Source of the DNA: Lucinisca nassula
Taxonomy: Eukaryota > Mollusca > Bivalvia > Lucinida > Lucinidae
DNA: 64,000 nucleotides
Assembly: GCA_963580285.1 (NCBI GenBank)
Contig: OY757011.1
Location: 120,644,440 to 120,708,439 of the forward strand
Direction of reading: 5' to 3'
Positions 9,346 through 21,477 of the stretch are shown one piece after another; the first letter of the stretch is position 1, and every line of letters begins with the position of its first letter. A program made the position numbers and the translations under genes. The notes below the pieces were generated by a model, which searched no databases, was not told where the DNA came from, and was given only the letters and a program-made list of their open reading frames with translations.

Positions 9346-9699
9346 AATAATCTTTTAGATTGCAAACATATGAAATAGAGGAGATACGCAGACGACATTT
9401 TCAGATGCAGTTTTTCTTAGCACCTCAAGAGTTGAATTAATAAAGATTATAATATCTTTCAATAGGATTACAATAGATATGCGGTCAACATTACAGCCCC
9501 TGGGGGTCTCCACACGCCTCTATACAAACACAATTGTATAATGAACCACACCATGAGAAAAACTGTCTTTGCGAAGATCTGCTCAAATACCATTTACCGA
9601 TTATGCATAAAGAGTTTCCTATTTTCCTATGTGACCCATATTAAAGAAACCACCGAAGGAAAAGATTTATCATTACAGCATGTACAGAATTTGAATTTT
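9346..9699. other. No recognised feature
   Basis: AT-rich unique-looking sequence. A short open frame (9541-9801) runs into a family B copy and shows no protein-like composition. Confidence 0.4.
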
Positions 9700-9890
9700 G
9701 ATATCACACATATAGTGAAACTTTTACCACCAAAAAGTGGAAGTTTTCAGATACTTAATTTTGATATCTTTCATACTCCTGCTCAAAACATAAAATTCTA
9801 GGAACTCGTTAGAGCCGCCTTGGCGAGGCGGTTCTAATAAGGACCCACAATATATGTTTTGACTAGAAGTAAGATAAATATTGTATCAAT
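9700..9890. mobile_element. Family B fold-back element, decayed
   Basis: A Q-like left arm (TTTTACCACCAAAAAGTGG) leads into the core with GAGCCGCCTTGGCGAGGCGG (9811-9832). The right arm is mostly lost. Confidence 0.6.
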
Positions 9891-9959
9891 ACAAACTGGA
9901 AGAAAAAGAAACAAATTACACTGAAAGAAAATATATTCTGCTACTGTAGGTGCTTGTAC

Positions 9960-10376
9960 GATAGCGAAATGATACAGTGTTGCCAGTGCCCTTGGGTCAA
10001 AATTGGCTTCGCCCATGGGCCTAGTCGCTACCATAGACTTAAAATGAAAAAAAAAAAAATTGAAAAAAAAAAAAAATCAAAAATCTTCTTCCCTGAAACC
10101 ATAAGGCCCAGATATTTAGGTATTTAGTATGTAGCAACGTCGAGTAAGTCGCCTTAACTCCAATAAACCTATAATGGAAAAAAGCTTCAAAATCTTCTTC
10201 TCTGAAACCATGAAGTACATACCTTAGATATTTAGTATATAGCACCTACATAAATCCTGCCAAACATGCCCTTTGGGACAAAATTGACGACGCCCCAGGG
10301 TTCATCAGCTCCTATTGACTTATACTGGAAAAAAGTTCAAACATCTTCTCGGAAACCATAAGGCCAAAAGCTTAGA
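9960..10376. repeat. Degenerate tandem repeat of about 130-170 bp
   Basis: The block AATCTTCTTCCCTGAAACCA with ATAAGGCCCAGATATTTAG recurs near 10190 and 10340 with changes, each preceded by a TGGAAAAAAG-type run. No coding potential. Confidence 0.5.
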
Positions 10377-10977
10377 TTTTTAGCTCACCTGACCGAAGGT
10401 TATGGTGAGCTTTTGTGACTGTGAGATGTCCCGGCGTCGTCGTGCGTCGTCCGTCGTCCGTAAACTTTCCTTGTTAACACTCTAGAGGCCACAGGTTTAG
10501 TCCAATCATGATCAGAATGATTATCATGACAATATCTCGGTAGGGTTTGAATATGGGTCATGTCGGGCCAAAAAGTAGGTCAAAACGTCAAATAATAGAA
10601 AAACCCTGTTAACACTCTAGAGGCCACAATTTGAGTCCAATCCTCACCAAACATGCTCAGAATGATCATCTCGACAAAACCTACGTCAGGTTCGAAAATG
10701 GGTTATGTCAGGCTTAAAAGTAGGTTAGTAGGTCAAATCATAGACAAACCATGTTAACACTCTAGAGGCCACAATTTTGGTCCAATCATCATCAGTCTTG
10801 CTCAGAATGATCATCATAACAATATCTAGGTTCGGTTCGAATATGGGTCCTGTTGGGTCAAAAAGTAGGTCAGCAGATCAAATCAAAGAAAAACCTTGTT
10901 AACACTCTAGAGGCCACAGTTTTGGTCAAATTATCATACATGCCAGCTCTTTATCGTCAAAGGGTTCCACCCCACCC

Positions 10978-11081
<104 letters not shown>

Positions 11082-11202
11082 ATGCGTCATTGTTAGTAAG
11101 ACTGAGCCCGTTCATCTCTGTCTGGTGCAGTAGGACCTGACCCTCAATGTCACAAGGTGCCCTGAAAGTGACATACAAGTCAGCTCTGTATTGTCAAAGT
11201 GA

Positions 11203-11232
11203 CCCCACCCCACCCCCCCCCCCCCCCCCCCA
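11203..11232. repeat. C-rich homopolymer tract
   Basis: CCCCACCCCA followed by a run of about 19 C, inside the second core of the family D element. Confidence 0.9.
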
Positions 11233-11904
11233 CAAACACATCAAGAGTCATTGTTTGTTAGACTGAGCCTGTTACTAGGACCTGACCCTCAATGTGTCCA
11301 CAAGGTATCCAGATAGTGACATACAAAGTCAGCTCTGTATCGTCAAAGGGATCCACCCCCACCTCGCTTTCACCTTCACCATGAGGCATTGTTAGTTAGA
11401 CTGAGCCTATTCATCTCCGTCTGGTGCACTAGGACCTGACCCTCAATGTCCACAAGGTGCCCAGATAGGGACATACAAGTCAGCTCTGTATTGTCAAATG
11501 GATGGATACCGCCCCCACCCTCACCTTGTCACCATGAATTATTGTTAGTTAGTTAGAATGAGCCCGTTCATTTCCGTCTGGTGCACTAGGTCCTGACAGG
11601 TGCCCAGATAGTGACATACAAGTCAGCGCTGACTTCTTCCTCAAAAAAGAAAACAATTTTGAAGGAATGTTCCATGAGTGCCACTCTGACAATTTTCCAA
11701 TCCAGAAAAAAAATATATAACCTTTAAAATGACTTAAGTTCCTAAATAGCTAGATTGATTTTGAAATAATTTCACAGAAATGTTCCTTGGGCCACTGTCA
11801 GCCAAAATTTGTTCAAACCGTCCACTCCACCTTATATTACCTGCCATAAGGATCAGCTGAGCGATCCAGGGCCATCATGGCCCTCTTATTTGAATGAAGA
11901 TGAT

Positions 11905-12107
11905 GTATATTTTCCTTATTTCTATTCTAAACATAGACTGGACGTGCTCGTTAGAACAGACTCAATGAGGCGGTTCTAACGTGTACCCACAATCTATGTG
12001 TTTGCACCAAAATAAGGAATGATAATAATTACCCCTTAAACCCCGCTTTTCTCTAAATAAAGTGGGGTTTAGAGGAGCCATAATTTCATGGACTTGTTAA
12101 CCTGATG
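11905..12107. mobile_element. Family B fold-back element, R-type right arm
   Basis: Core TTAGAACAGACTCAATGAGG/GCGGTTCTAAC, then arm R (ACCCCGCTTTTCTCTAAATA, GTGGGGTTTAGAGG) and the end CATGGACTTGTTAACCTGAT. The left arm is absent, and a family D end lies directly to the left. Confidence 0.65.
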
Positions 12108-12222
12108 CGAAGAGCACACAACAAAGACTATGAATAGACAGCGCGGGTGCGCAGACTGATATGAATTTCGATGGGCGCACGTGTAAATGGCAGGAATATA
12201 AAATGACGGCAAATATCCATTT

Positions 12223-12374
12223 TGACTGCATATAGCCATTTTAACGTTTTTTTTTTTTTTTTTGGCTATCTGCAGTTGACTGCAAATAGCCATTTTAACG
12301 TTTTCTGACTATTTGCAGTTGACTGCAAATAGCCATTTTAACGTTTTTTGGCTATTTGCAGTTGACTGCAAATA
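12223..12374. repeat. Hairpin array, inverted partner of 7564-7717
   Basis: Contains GACTGCAAATAGCC-ATTTTAACGTTTT units, the reverse complement of the left array, about four units with a T-run expanded in one. Adjacent units again form perfect GGCTATTTGCAGTTGACTGC hairpins. Confidence 0.75.
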
Positions 12375-12469
12375 GACTCTTCCTTCTTATTTATATGTGG
12401 TCATTTTAGGAAGAATAACCTATTATTCTGAAACTTAAATTAATAGCAATGCACAATCAGGCAATGTAC

Positions 12470-13560
12470 TGAAGACAAGAACCATAACTCTGACTTTTCA
12501 ATTTTGGAAACTATGGCCCTTGGTACAATGAAAACAGTGTTATAACAAAAATGCAAAAAGATTTGCAGAAAACAAGGGCCATAACTCTGGCTCCTCGCTA
12601 CTTTTGAAAATTTGACCCGATGAAAAAAGACAACAGTAGTTTTAATTATTCCTTGGGTTACTTTATAACCATCTCATGCATTCTCTTGAAACTTTACAGA
12701 ACTGAAACACACTATATGATTGCATATGGAAGACAAGACCCATAATACTTGGTTGCTTGGTTTTGTAGCCATGGCCTTCTGAAGATTGAATACAGGTTGT
12801 TGTTTTTCATTTACTCCTATACGCTCAGTAAGTTGAAAACGAGTTGAGATGTTTTCATGAAACTTTGCCGAAATGTAAAGCGTCTGAGTCATTAGACGAT
12901 TTTCAGAAAACAAGAACCATGCATCTGGTTTTACTACTTTTGAAATGAAAATCTGAAATTACAGAACAGCATTGGGAAAGGACAAAAGTAACCATTTAAA
13001 AGAGATCAAACAGCCATAACTCACGAAATGAGGAAATATTAATTATTGTTCCTGAATTCTGCATCTCGTCATAAGGTGCTTTAATTTCTGTAAAGGGTCA
13101 TGAAATATCGAGAAAGAAAATACTTTCAAATTACATATGAGGCATAAGTATTAAGCAAAACCACTACTTTCGATGTTAAATGGGCGTTAATTCCAAAAAG
13201 TAGTGAAGTCAGAGTGTTCTTGTCTTTTGCACATCTACTTCGTCCTATGATGATCTTCAGTTCTGTAAAGTTTGATGAAAATATATCAAACAATGACAGA
13301 CAGAGGGAATAACGAAAACCACTGTGTTCATTGTCCAAAGGGCCGTCACGCCAGGAGAAGTTAAGCCAGAGTTATGGCCCGTGTCTTCTTCAAATTGCTT
13401 ATTTATTCTTAGCATTTCTGCAAAAAATTAGATAACTGAAACATAACGAAATTACTTAAAACTATCGTTTTCATTGTTCAAAGGGCCATAATCCAGAAAG
13501 TAGTAAAGCCACATTTATGGTTCTTGTCTCTTGCACATCGCCTAATGACGCTATAAATTC
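12470..13560. repeat. Inverted pair of diverged tandem arrays
   Basis: From 12470 to about 13010, units carry ACAAGAACCATAACTCTG or AGGGCCATAACTCTGG. From about 13060 to 13560 the same motifs appear inverted (GTCAGAGTGTTCTTGTC, CCAGAGTTATGGCCCGTG). The turn-around is near 13010-13060. No protein coding. Confidence 0.5.
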
Positions 13561-13591
13561 ATTTAAAGTTTCAGGATATTGGGTATTTTAT

Positions 13592-13957
13592 TTCAAAATG
13601 ACCGCATATATATAGATAACATAAGATAAATTCCAAAAGATCTTGAGAACTATAATGCCATGTCAAAGTATATTTATGGACGAAGATGACAAATAAATGT
13701 ATCTCAACATTTTTTATTTAGCTATAAAATATTTTTCTTATTTCGAAATGCAATAAATACTATGTTAAATTGTCGTTTCCACACATACCTATAATAAATA
13801 TACATCTCGAAATCATCTAACAACAAACATGCAATAACAAGTTAATAAATGAAGATATTTCTCTTCACTTCTGACGAATAAATCTGTATCTCAATATATA
13901 ATTTCTGGGATGATGACATATATGTCGTGATCTAATGAGACGTTTGCGCTTCCGTAC
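13592..13957 (-). repeat. Right arm, inverted copy of 7201-7560
   Basis: Reads as the reverse complement of the left arm along its whole length: GGGATGATGACATATATGTC and GTCGTGATCTAATGAGACGT, ending GCGCTTCCGTAC at 13957. Small indels separate the two. Confidence 0.65.
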
Positions 13958-13984
13958 ATCGGTGAGCTAATTTTACCTAGAAAT

Positions 13985-14119
13985 TACGGAAGCGTAAACG
14001 TCTTATTAGATCACGACATATGTCATTTATCTTGAAATAAAGATTTATTTGTCAGAAGTGAAGAGAAATATCTTCACTTATTAACTTATTTCTGCATCTT
14101 TGTTGTTAGATTAACTCGA
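13985..14119 (+). repeat. Third, partial arm copy, head-to-head with 13592-13957
   Basis: TACGGAAGCGTAAACGTCTT to GTTGTTAGATTAACTCGAG. With the previous arm it forms a palindrome of about 300 bp with a 27-bp centre. Confidence 0.65.
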
Positions 14120-14211
14120 GAGGGTAAAAGTCCCACAGAATTGGAAGCAACGTCTCCAAAATGACCTTTATAGTGTTGACGGGGACGGTTAACCTCATAT
14201 CAAACAAACAA
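14120..14211 (+). mobile_element. Family A repeat, 3' end only
   Basis: GGGTAAAAGTCCCACAGAA to GGGGACGGTTAACCTC and CAAACAAACAAA. The junction with the arm repeat is at CTCGAGAGG. Confidence 0.65.
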
Positions 14212-14212
14212 A

Positions 14213-14266
14213 TATAAAAGTTGGGTTCTAGGGGTCAGAATTATATAGGCATGTTTTCGTGATGCA
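14213..14266. mobile_element. Family B, P arm fragment
   Basis: AGTTGGGTTCTAGGGGTCAG and ATTATATAGGCATGTTTTCG match the outer right arm P. The core is absent. Confidence 0.5.
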
Positions 14267-14519
14267 ATTTAACTTGATATGAAGGCGTTGACATTACACG
14301 CAACACGATATGACACGACACGAGACGATGTACACGCGACATGTTTTGAAGAGTAATACGAAAACTTCTCGGGGAAAAGACAATTGTAGGGAGTTATCGA
14401 AGACGAAATTGTCTCAAGGTGATGTTTGATCTTATTGGCATAGCCAAAGACACACTGTGACGTGTCGCATCACCTACACCACTGTACAACCTACATATAG
14501 CTTATATAACCCACAATCC

Positions 14520-15080
14520 TAGTTTCTATTTTTATTTCTGTTACAGGCTTGTTTTGTAGATGTATGGGGTACTCGAAAGACGACAGGTTGCCATCGCTGC
14601 CACTACAGCTAAACAATGTTGATTTCTATTTATAATGTATTGTCCGGTAGTTGTGTTTCAGAGGGGCTATGCAGCTCACTGGAAAGACAACGGGGTGCCA
14701 CAAGTGTCACAGCGATACGTTTTATTTTATATAGAATTTTGATGTAGATGTATTTTGAAGAGGGACCCAGGTTACGAATGCATTGAGTGACACAGTGAGA
14801 GTTTTGAAGTTTTATACATTGATTTCTGTTTATATGGATTTGGTTGTAGATATTTGTTGATGTGGGACCCAGGACCCAGAGAGCAGTGCATTGAGTGTCA
14901 CAGTGAATGTTTTGAAGTTTTATACATTGATTTCTGTTTATATATTATGTTGTCGATTTAGGTTTTAGAGGGGCCTAGATTTATTGAAAGATTACATGGT
15001 GTCCTATATATGAGCATCGCAGTGATAGTTTGACGGTTTTTTTTTATCTTGGTTTCTGTTGATATAGAATTTTGGTGTAT
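14520..15080. repeat. Diverged tandem repeat of about 110 bp
   Basis: TTGATTTCTATTTATA/TTGATTTCTGTTTATA recurs near 14620, 14820, 14930 and 15050, with GGGACCCAGG and CATTGAGTGACACAGTGA between. Not coding. Confidence 0.5.
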
Positions 15081-15225
15081 GCATATTTTTAGAAGGACCC
15101 ATGTTATGAGAAAGACAACAGGGACAGCTATTTTTACACTCTGATTTTGGTTCGGAACAAACCAAAAATACTGGACAGTCTCGATCAGATGCTGTTTCTG
15201 GAGACAAACACAAAAGCTGTGACAA

Positions 15226-15614
15226 GCATTACGAAAACACGTCTGTGCAAGTATATTGAAAATTTTACCACCAAAAAAAATGAAAATTTTCAGATAAAAA
15301 ATTCTATTTTTTAATATTTCTGCACATAACATATATTGTGGGTAATTGTTAGAATCGCCTCGGCGAGACAGTTCTAACGAGTACCAAGAATCTGTTTTCT
15401 AGCAGAAGAAAGAAAAATAATGTTTACCCCTGTTCAAAACATAGATTGTGGTGTCTCTTGAGAACCACCTCAGCGAGGCGGTTCAAACGAGATGCCACAA
15501 TCTATTTTTGAGCAGAAATCAGAAAAAAATATTGTATACCCATGTGAGCCCCAGTTTGCTGTATAAATATGGGGTTTAAAGGTGTCAAAATTATATTTGC
15601 GTGTTTTCGTGATG
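15226..15614. mobile_element. Family B fold-back element with two tandem cores
   Basis: Arm Q (ATTACGAAAACACGTCTGTG) precedes a first core with GAATCGCCTCGGCGAGACAG (15351-15372). A second core with GAACCACCTCAGCGAGGCGG follows (15461-15482), then arm P ending GCGTGTTTTCGTGATG. The doubled core is also seen at 54025-54381. Confidence 0.7.
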
Positions 15615-16990
15615 CTTTATATGGAGTTAGTTTTATCGCATAGTGTCCGCGTTATTTTGTTACGTGATTTTGTCTTACGGTTTTCATGTTTTCGTGTTAT
15701 TGTAAATTTCTGTTCTAGTGTAGCACGTTGTTCTGTCGTGTTTTGTGGCGTGGTTTTCATACTGTTGTCATGTTATTTTGTTTATTTCCTTTTATAATTT
15801 GATTAGTTTTTCGCTTTGTATGTTGTTAATTTGTTATTTTCCTGTTGCTACATTGCTGTTCATACATTCAAGGTGTTTACCTGTTTTGTTTTATTCTTGA
15901 AAACGTTTAATTGTATTTGTACATATTATTGGTTTGCTTTACATACTTCTAATTTTTATATGTATTTGTGTATAAAGTGGTGAAAGGTTTGGTATTTTGC
16001 AGTGGTGCACTCCAGTAGGATGGGGTTGGGTCGAGCTCCGCACTCGTATCATGTAATACAGTACTATCTGTATCACGGCTGTTTTTGTAGTTGCTCGGTT
16101 TGTGTTTTGAGTGTGTTGGTTGGTTGTTTGGTGGTTGGTCGTTTGGTTGTTCGGTTGATTGGTTAACTGGTTGGTTGGTTGGTTGGTTGGTTCATTCATT
16201 GGTGTTTTTTTTTTCTTTCTATTTTGTTCTTCTGTTTGAGATCTAACAGTTGGTTTGTGTGTTCTTTGGTTGCTTGGGGCGTGTTCTGTAAAGAGTTCAA
16301 AATTTATGTCGTATTGTTTTTGTTTTTTTTTTGTTGTTGTTGTTTTTTTTTTTTTTTTTTTTTTTTTCGTTATTTTGTTGTGTTTTTTTTTTCAATTGTT
16401 TATGATTTGTTTTATTTTAATCACTGTTATCATATTATTGTTCCTGGACTTTGCTTTGTATGTTGCTTATTTGTTATTGTCATAAAGCATTCTTTTTGCT
16501 GTTCAGGCGTTTCACGTGCTCAGCTGTTATTTGTTATTTTTTATTTTATTTTATTTTATTTTTTTTTTGTTGTTTCATGGTGCGTTGTTTTGTTGTGTTC
16601 TTTTGTCGCGTAATGTTCACGTTGTTTTGTCACATGATTTTGAAATGTGTACTTGTTGTGTTCAAATGTTATTGTTCGTTTCAGTTTCAGGTTATGACAT
16701 TGTTTTGTCGTATTATTTTGTCGCGTAGTGTTCACGTTATTTTGTTGCGTCGTTTTGTGGTGTGGTTTTCATTTTGTTTTCGTGTTATTTTGTTTACCAT
16801 CTATAAGTTTTTTTTGTTTTTTTTTTTTTTTTTTTTTTTTTTTTCGTTTTCTGTGTTGTTAATTGTTATTTCTTTTATTGGTTGTTGCTTTCATTTTGCT
16901 GTTCAGGCGTTCCACGTGTATAGTTGGTGTTCTGTTAATTCTTGAATCCGTTCAATTGTATTTGTTCTTACCATTGGTTTACTTTACAGG
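15615..16990 (+). repeat. Family E TG-rich tract, left part
   Basis: Strongly strand-biased DNA of T and G with TTGGTTGG, GTTATTTTGT and long T-runs (16336-16367, 16811-16843). It includes a block TTTTGCAGTGGTGCACTCCA (15989-16010) shared with 19690-19800. The apparent phenylalanine-rich frames are by-products of composition. Confidence 0.6.
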
Positions 16991-16991
16991 C

Positions 16992-19287
16992 TTTTTAGCT
17001 CACCTGGGCCGAAGGCTCCAGGGGAGCTTATAGTATAGTGGGTCCTCCGTCGTCCGTCGTCCGTCCGTCGTCCGTCCGTCGTCCGTCCACACTTTTGAGC
17101 AGCTATATCTCTGTATCCTGCAGGCTGATCTCAATCATTTCTCATCTGTAGCATGATTCTGGTGGGGCATTGATGACATAAACTTTTTTTTGAAATCGCT
17201 CTTACACTTTGGTTCCTATGGCAACCACAAGGTCCCATAGACTTACTATGGGAAAATGCTTGTCATCACCGTAGCGCCTTCAGTTTTGATCGGATCTTTC
17301 TGAAACTTATATGTAAGGTGGCTGTGGATAAAATCTCGGATGAGTTCGAAAACCGGCCAAGTCGGCCCATTTATCATAGAGTTACGTCCCTTTGATTGCT
17401 GAAAATGCCCATTTTTGACCTTGTCATCACCGTAGCCCCTTCAGTTTTGATCGGATCTTTCTAAAACTTATATGTATTGTGGCTGGGGATAAGACCTCGA
17501 ATGAGTTCGAAAACCGGCCAAGTCCGCCGATTTATCATAGAGTTACGTCCCTTTGATTGCTGAAAATGCCGATTTTTGACCTTGTCATCACCGTAGCCCC
17601 TTCAGTTTTGATCGGATCTTTCTGAAACTTATATGTAAGGTGGCTGTGGATAAAATCTCGGATGAGTTCGAAAACCGACCAAGTCTGCCCTTTTATCATA
17701 GAGTAACGTCCCTCTGATTGCTGAAAATGCTCATTTTTGACCTTGTCATCACTGTAGCCCTTTCAGTTTTGATCGAATCTTTCTGAAACTTATATGTAAA
17801 GTGGCTGGGGATAAAATCTCGGATGAGTTCGAAAACCTGCCAAGTTGGTCCATTTATCACAAAGTAACGTCCCTTTGATTGCTGAAAATCCGATTTTTGA
17901 CCTTGTCATCACCGTAGCCCTTTCAGTTTTGATCGGATCTTTCTGAAACTTATATGCAATGTGGCTGGGGATAAAGCCTCAGATGAGTTCACATTACGGC
18001 AAAGGTGGCCTATTTATCATAGAGTTAGGTCCCTTTGATTGCTGAAAATGTTGATTTTTGACCTTGTCAACACTGTAGCCCCTTCAGTTTTGATCGGATC
18101 TTTTTGAAACTTATATGTAAGGTGGCTGGGGATAAAACCTCGGATGAGTTCGAAAACCGGCCAAGTTGCCCCATTAACTATATAGTTATGTCCCTTCGAT
18201 GGCTGAAAATGTCGACTTTTTACCTTGTCATCACCGTAGCGCCTTCAGTTTGATCGAATCTTTCTGAACCTATATGTAAGGTGACTGGAGATAAAACCTA
18301 GGATGAGTTTGAATACCGGACAAGTTGGCCCATTTATCATTGATTTACGTCCCTTTGATTGCTGAAAATGCCGATTTTTGACCTTGTCATCACCATAGCC
18401 CCTTCCGTTTTGATCAGATCTTTCTGAAACTTATATGTAAGGTGGCTGGGGATAAAATCTTGGATGAGTTCGAAAACAGGCCAAGTCAGCCCATTTATCG
18501 TAGAGTTATGTCCCTTTGATGGCTGAAAATGTTGACCTTGTCATTACTGTAGCCCCTTCAGTTTTGATCGGATTTTTCTGAAACTTATATGTAAGGTGGC
18601 TGGGGATGAAACCTCGGATGAGTTCGAAAACTGGCCAAGTCCGCTCATTTATTTTAGAGTAACATCCCTTTGATTGCTAAAAATGCCAAATTTTGACCTT
18701 GTCATCACCGTAGCCCCTTCAGTTTTGATCGGATCTTTCTGAAACTTATATGTGAGGTGGCTGGGAATAAAATCTTGGATGAGTTTGAATACTGGCCAAG
18801 TCTGATCGGATCTTTCTGAAACATACATGTAAGGTGGCTGGGAATAAAACCTCAGGTGAGGTCGAATACCGGCCAAGTCGGCACATTTATCATAGAGTGA
18901 CGTGCCTTTGATTGCTGAAAATGCCTATTTTGGACATTGTCATCACTGCTGCCCCTTTAGTTTTGAACAGATCTTCATGAAACTTACAAACATTGAAGTC
19001 AGGCAGAAAGCTTGGAGGAGTTTGAAAACTCTTGTTTTTGAATTGTCATCACCATAGCCACTTCAGTTTAGATCGGATCTTCTTAGCAAGTCAGGAATAA
19101 AAGCTTGAATGAGTTTGAAAACCGGTGAGGTCAGCCTGTTTATCATAGAGTTACATTCTACTTGATTTTCAGAAAATGCTTACCCTGTCATCACCATGTC
19201 CTCCCATAAAGCCTTCAGTAAAGGTTGGCACTTCCTTAAACTTTGAATCTGTTAGCTCAGGTGAGCGAGCTTGGTCCTCTTGTTTTT
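16992..19287 (+). mobile_element. Family D element, large copy with a 161-bp tandem core
   Basis: Opens TTTTTAGCTCACCTGGGCCG with repeated GTCCGTCGTCCGTC. The core CTTGTCATCACCGTAGCCCC / TTCAGTTTTGATCGGATCTT / GATGAGTTCGAAAACCGG recurs at about 161 bp (17261, 17422, 17583, 17743 and on to 18900). The 3' end reads TTAGCTCAGGTGAGCGAGC, complementary to the start, then GGTCCTCTTGTTTTT. It lies within the TG-rich E tract. Confidence 0.65.
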
Positions 19288-19601
19288 CGGTTCTGTGGTG
19301 TACTCCTTGCTTCCAAAGGATAACCCTTTTATAGAACATATTTAACTCCACTACAGCTGGTGTGTGGGAATGTGTGGCGGCGGTAAAACGTCTCCCTGCC
19401 CTACATCATAGTGTAGATTATATTTTCTTGTCCTTTGGGATCATTGATTCCATTGTGGAATTTTGAAAATATCTTAGGGTCACTGATGAGGCATAATTGG
19501 CCGAAACTAGCTAGTCTGGCCCAGAAAACATGTACACTCCATATATTTCGGTTCTGTGGTGTACTCCTTGCTTCCAAAGGATAACCCTTTTATAGAACAT
19601 A
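19288..19601 (-). mobile_element. Family C repeat, 261-bp unit with a repeated end
   Basis: CGGTTCTGTGGTGTACTCCT and GGATAACCCTTTTATAGAAC occur at both ends (19288 and 19549) around one body containing GGTCACTGATGAGGCATAAT. The same sequence, inverted, is at 63395-63855. It abuts the 3' end of the family D element with no gap. Confidence 0.65.
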
Positions 19602-20991
19602 TTTGGTGTCTTTGATGGGTGGAGTAAGTTAATTGTATCGATTCCTGATCTTTGTTTTACTTCTACTTTTCTACTTTTGATGTGTGTTTGTATTTGAGCG
19701 GAAAGTATTTTGCAGTGGCGCAATCCAGTCAGATAGGGTCGGGTCGAACCCTCTACTGGTACCATGTAATCCAGTACTATCTATATCATGGCTGTGTTTT
19801 GTGATCGGTTAGTCGTTTGGTTGGTTGGTCGTTAGGTTATTCAATTGATTGGTTGGTCGTTTGCTTATTCGGTTGGTTGGTTTGTCGTTTGCTTGGTTAA
19901 TTGTTTGAAAATTCGGTTGGTTAGTGGTTGGTAGTTTGGTTATTCGGTTGAGTGGTTGGTCGTTAGCTTATTCGATTGGTTGGGTTGTCGTTTGCTTGGT
20001 TAGTTGTTTAATTATTCGGTTGGTTTGTCGTTTTGTTTTTCGGTTGATTGGTTTGTTGCTTGGTTTGCTGGTAATTTGGTTATTCAGTTGGTTGGTTGGT
20101 TGGTCGTTAGCTTATTTGTTTGTTGGTTTGTCGTTTGGTTGGATGGTCATTTGGTTATTAGGTTTGTTGGTCGGTCATTTGGTTGGATGGCAGTTTGGTT
20201 ATTCGGTTGGTTAATGGTTGGTTGGTCGTTTGCTTAGTGGGTTGGTTGGTCGTTTGGTTGGTTGGTCGATTGGTTATTCGGTTGGATGGTTGGTTCATTG
20301 GTGGTTGTCTTGGTTCTAGTTGGATTGTCTGTTTGGGATTTAAAAGTTAGTTGGTGTGTTCTTTGGTTTCTTGTTTGGTTGTGTTGCTTTTCATGTTCTT
20401 TGAGGGGGTTCAAATTTTGCTTGGGTTTTTTTTTCTTTGTGTTGTTGTTTGTTGTGTTAATAGTCAAGTTGTTTCTCACGTATTTCCCGTCAAGTTGTTT
20501 CCCGCATAGTTTTCGGGTTGTTTTAACGTCATTTTGCCGTGTAGTTTTCGTGTTATTTTTTCGTAGTGTTTGCTTTTGTCTTATTTTGCTTTGTTTCTTT
20601 ATTTATTATGTGATTGTTCTTTGCTTTGTAGGTTGTAAACGTGTTCTTTGCTTTGTAGCTTGTGTGGTGTGTTGTGGGGTGTAATGTAGTGTTAGATTCG
20701 CATCATTTAGTCGCGATCGTATCGTTGCATGTAGCGCTATTTATTTATTTATTTATTTTGTGGGCTTTGTATGCTGTTAATCTGTGCTTTGCTTTGCAGT
20801 TTGTGTAGTGTGTGGTGTGCCGCGTCGTTGTCCCACTATTAATTTATTTTCTAATCTGTGATTTGCTTTTCAGCTTGCTAATATTGCCTTTTCAGCCTGT
20901 ATTTTGTTTTGCTTTGCTATTTATTTATACTATGTTAATTTATACTTTTCCTTTGTAGCTTCCTTCTTTTTTTTTTTTTTTTTTTTTTTTA
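19602..20991 (+). repeat. Family E TG-rich tract, right part
   Basis: Shares with 15940-16190 the block around TATTTTGCAGTGGCGCAATC and GTATCATGTAATCCAGT-type sequence, then a long TTGGTTGGTCGTTTGG tract (19800-20300) and TGTTTTGC-rich DNA to a T-run (20968-20991). The reverse complement of 19730-19755 holds GGTTCGACCC, a B-box-like match, so the shared block may be SINE-derived. Confidence 0.55.
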
Positions 20992-21477
20992 ATATACTGA
21001 TTGTCTGCTTACAGTCTGGCTTTTTGTATGTGACTTCCCAAGTAGCAGTTTCGCCGAAGCCTGTAGTAAGGTTTTGTAATAGGTTATGCAACCGGTGGGG
21101 CACCTGGCTGTCACTGGGTAAGACAACTGGGAATGTCCCTGCCTGTTACCTCTGCGTCATAGCACAAGTCAGGGTTTCGCATGCCGTACGACATTATCTT
21201 ACGTCAAGGTCTGAGGTTAGAGCCGTGAATCGGAACAACATCAAGGAACTAGGACTGATAAGCATACCACCAGTCTGTAGCTATTCAGTGTCTGTGTAGC
21301 CTGAGGTTAGGCTACACAGATTTGAATGACCGCTATTTCCGCTAACTATTGTAGCGTATGCACCCGTTGTCTGGGGGACTACGAAAGCAGGGTCCTCGTA
21401 CCAGTCCCTCGGTGCAGTTGTTTTCGGTGCACTTAACATTTATTTTCTATTGTAATGCAGCCAACGACTTTGCATGT
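20992..21477. other. No recognised gene
   Basis: The only internal structure is GTGTAGCCTGAGGTTAGGCTACAC at 21293-21316, a short hairpin. A 131-codon frame (20904-21299) starts in the T-run and lacks protein-like features. Confidence 0.4.

Noticed and set aside
16179..16945. Overlapping 144- and 164-codon frames rich in F, V and C that look like membrane proteins
   Set aside because: They arise from the T/G-rich E tract and T-runs. No domain, no start context, and several frames overlap.
19924..20684. 96- and 140-codon hydrophobic frames
   Set aside because: Translations of TTGGTTGG-type repeats; the opposite strand gives an equally long N/T/Q-rich frame.
15615..20991. LTR retrotransposon with E tracts as LTRs
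   Set aside because: The two E tracts share only blocks. No TG...CA ends, primer-binding site or gag/pol frame lies between; the interior is explained by D and C.
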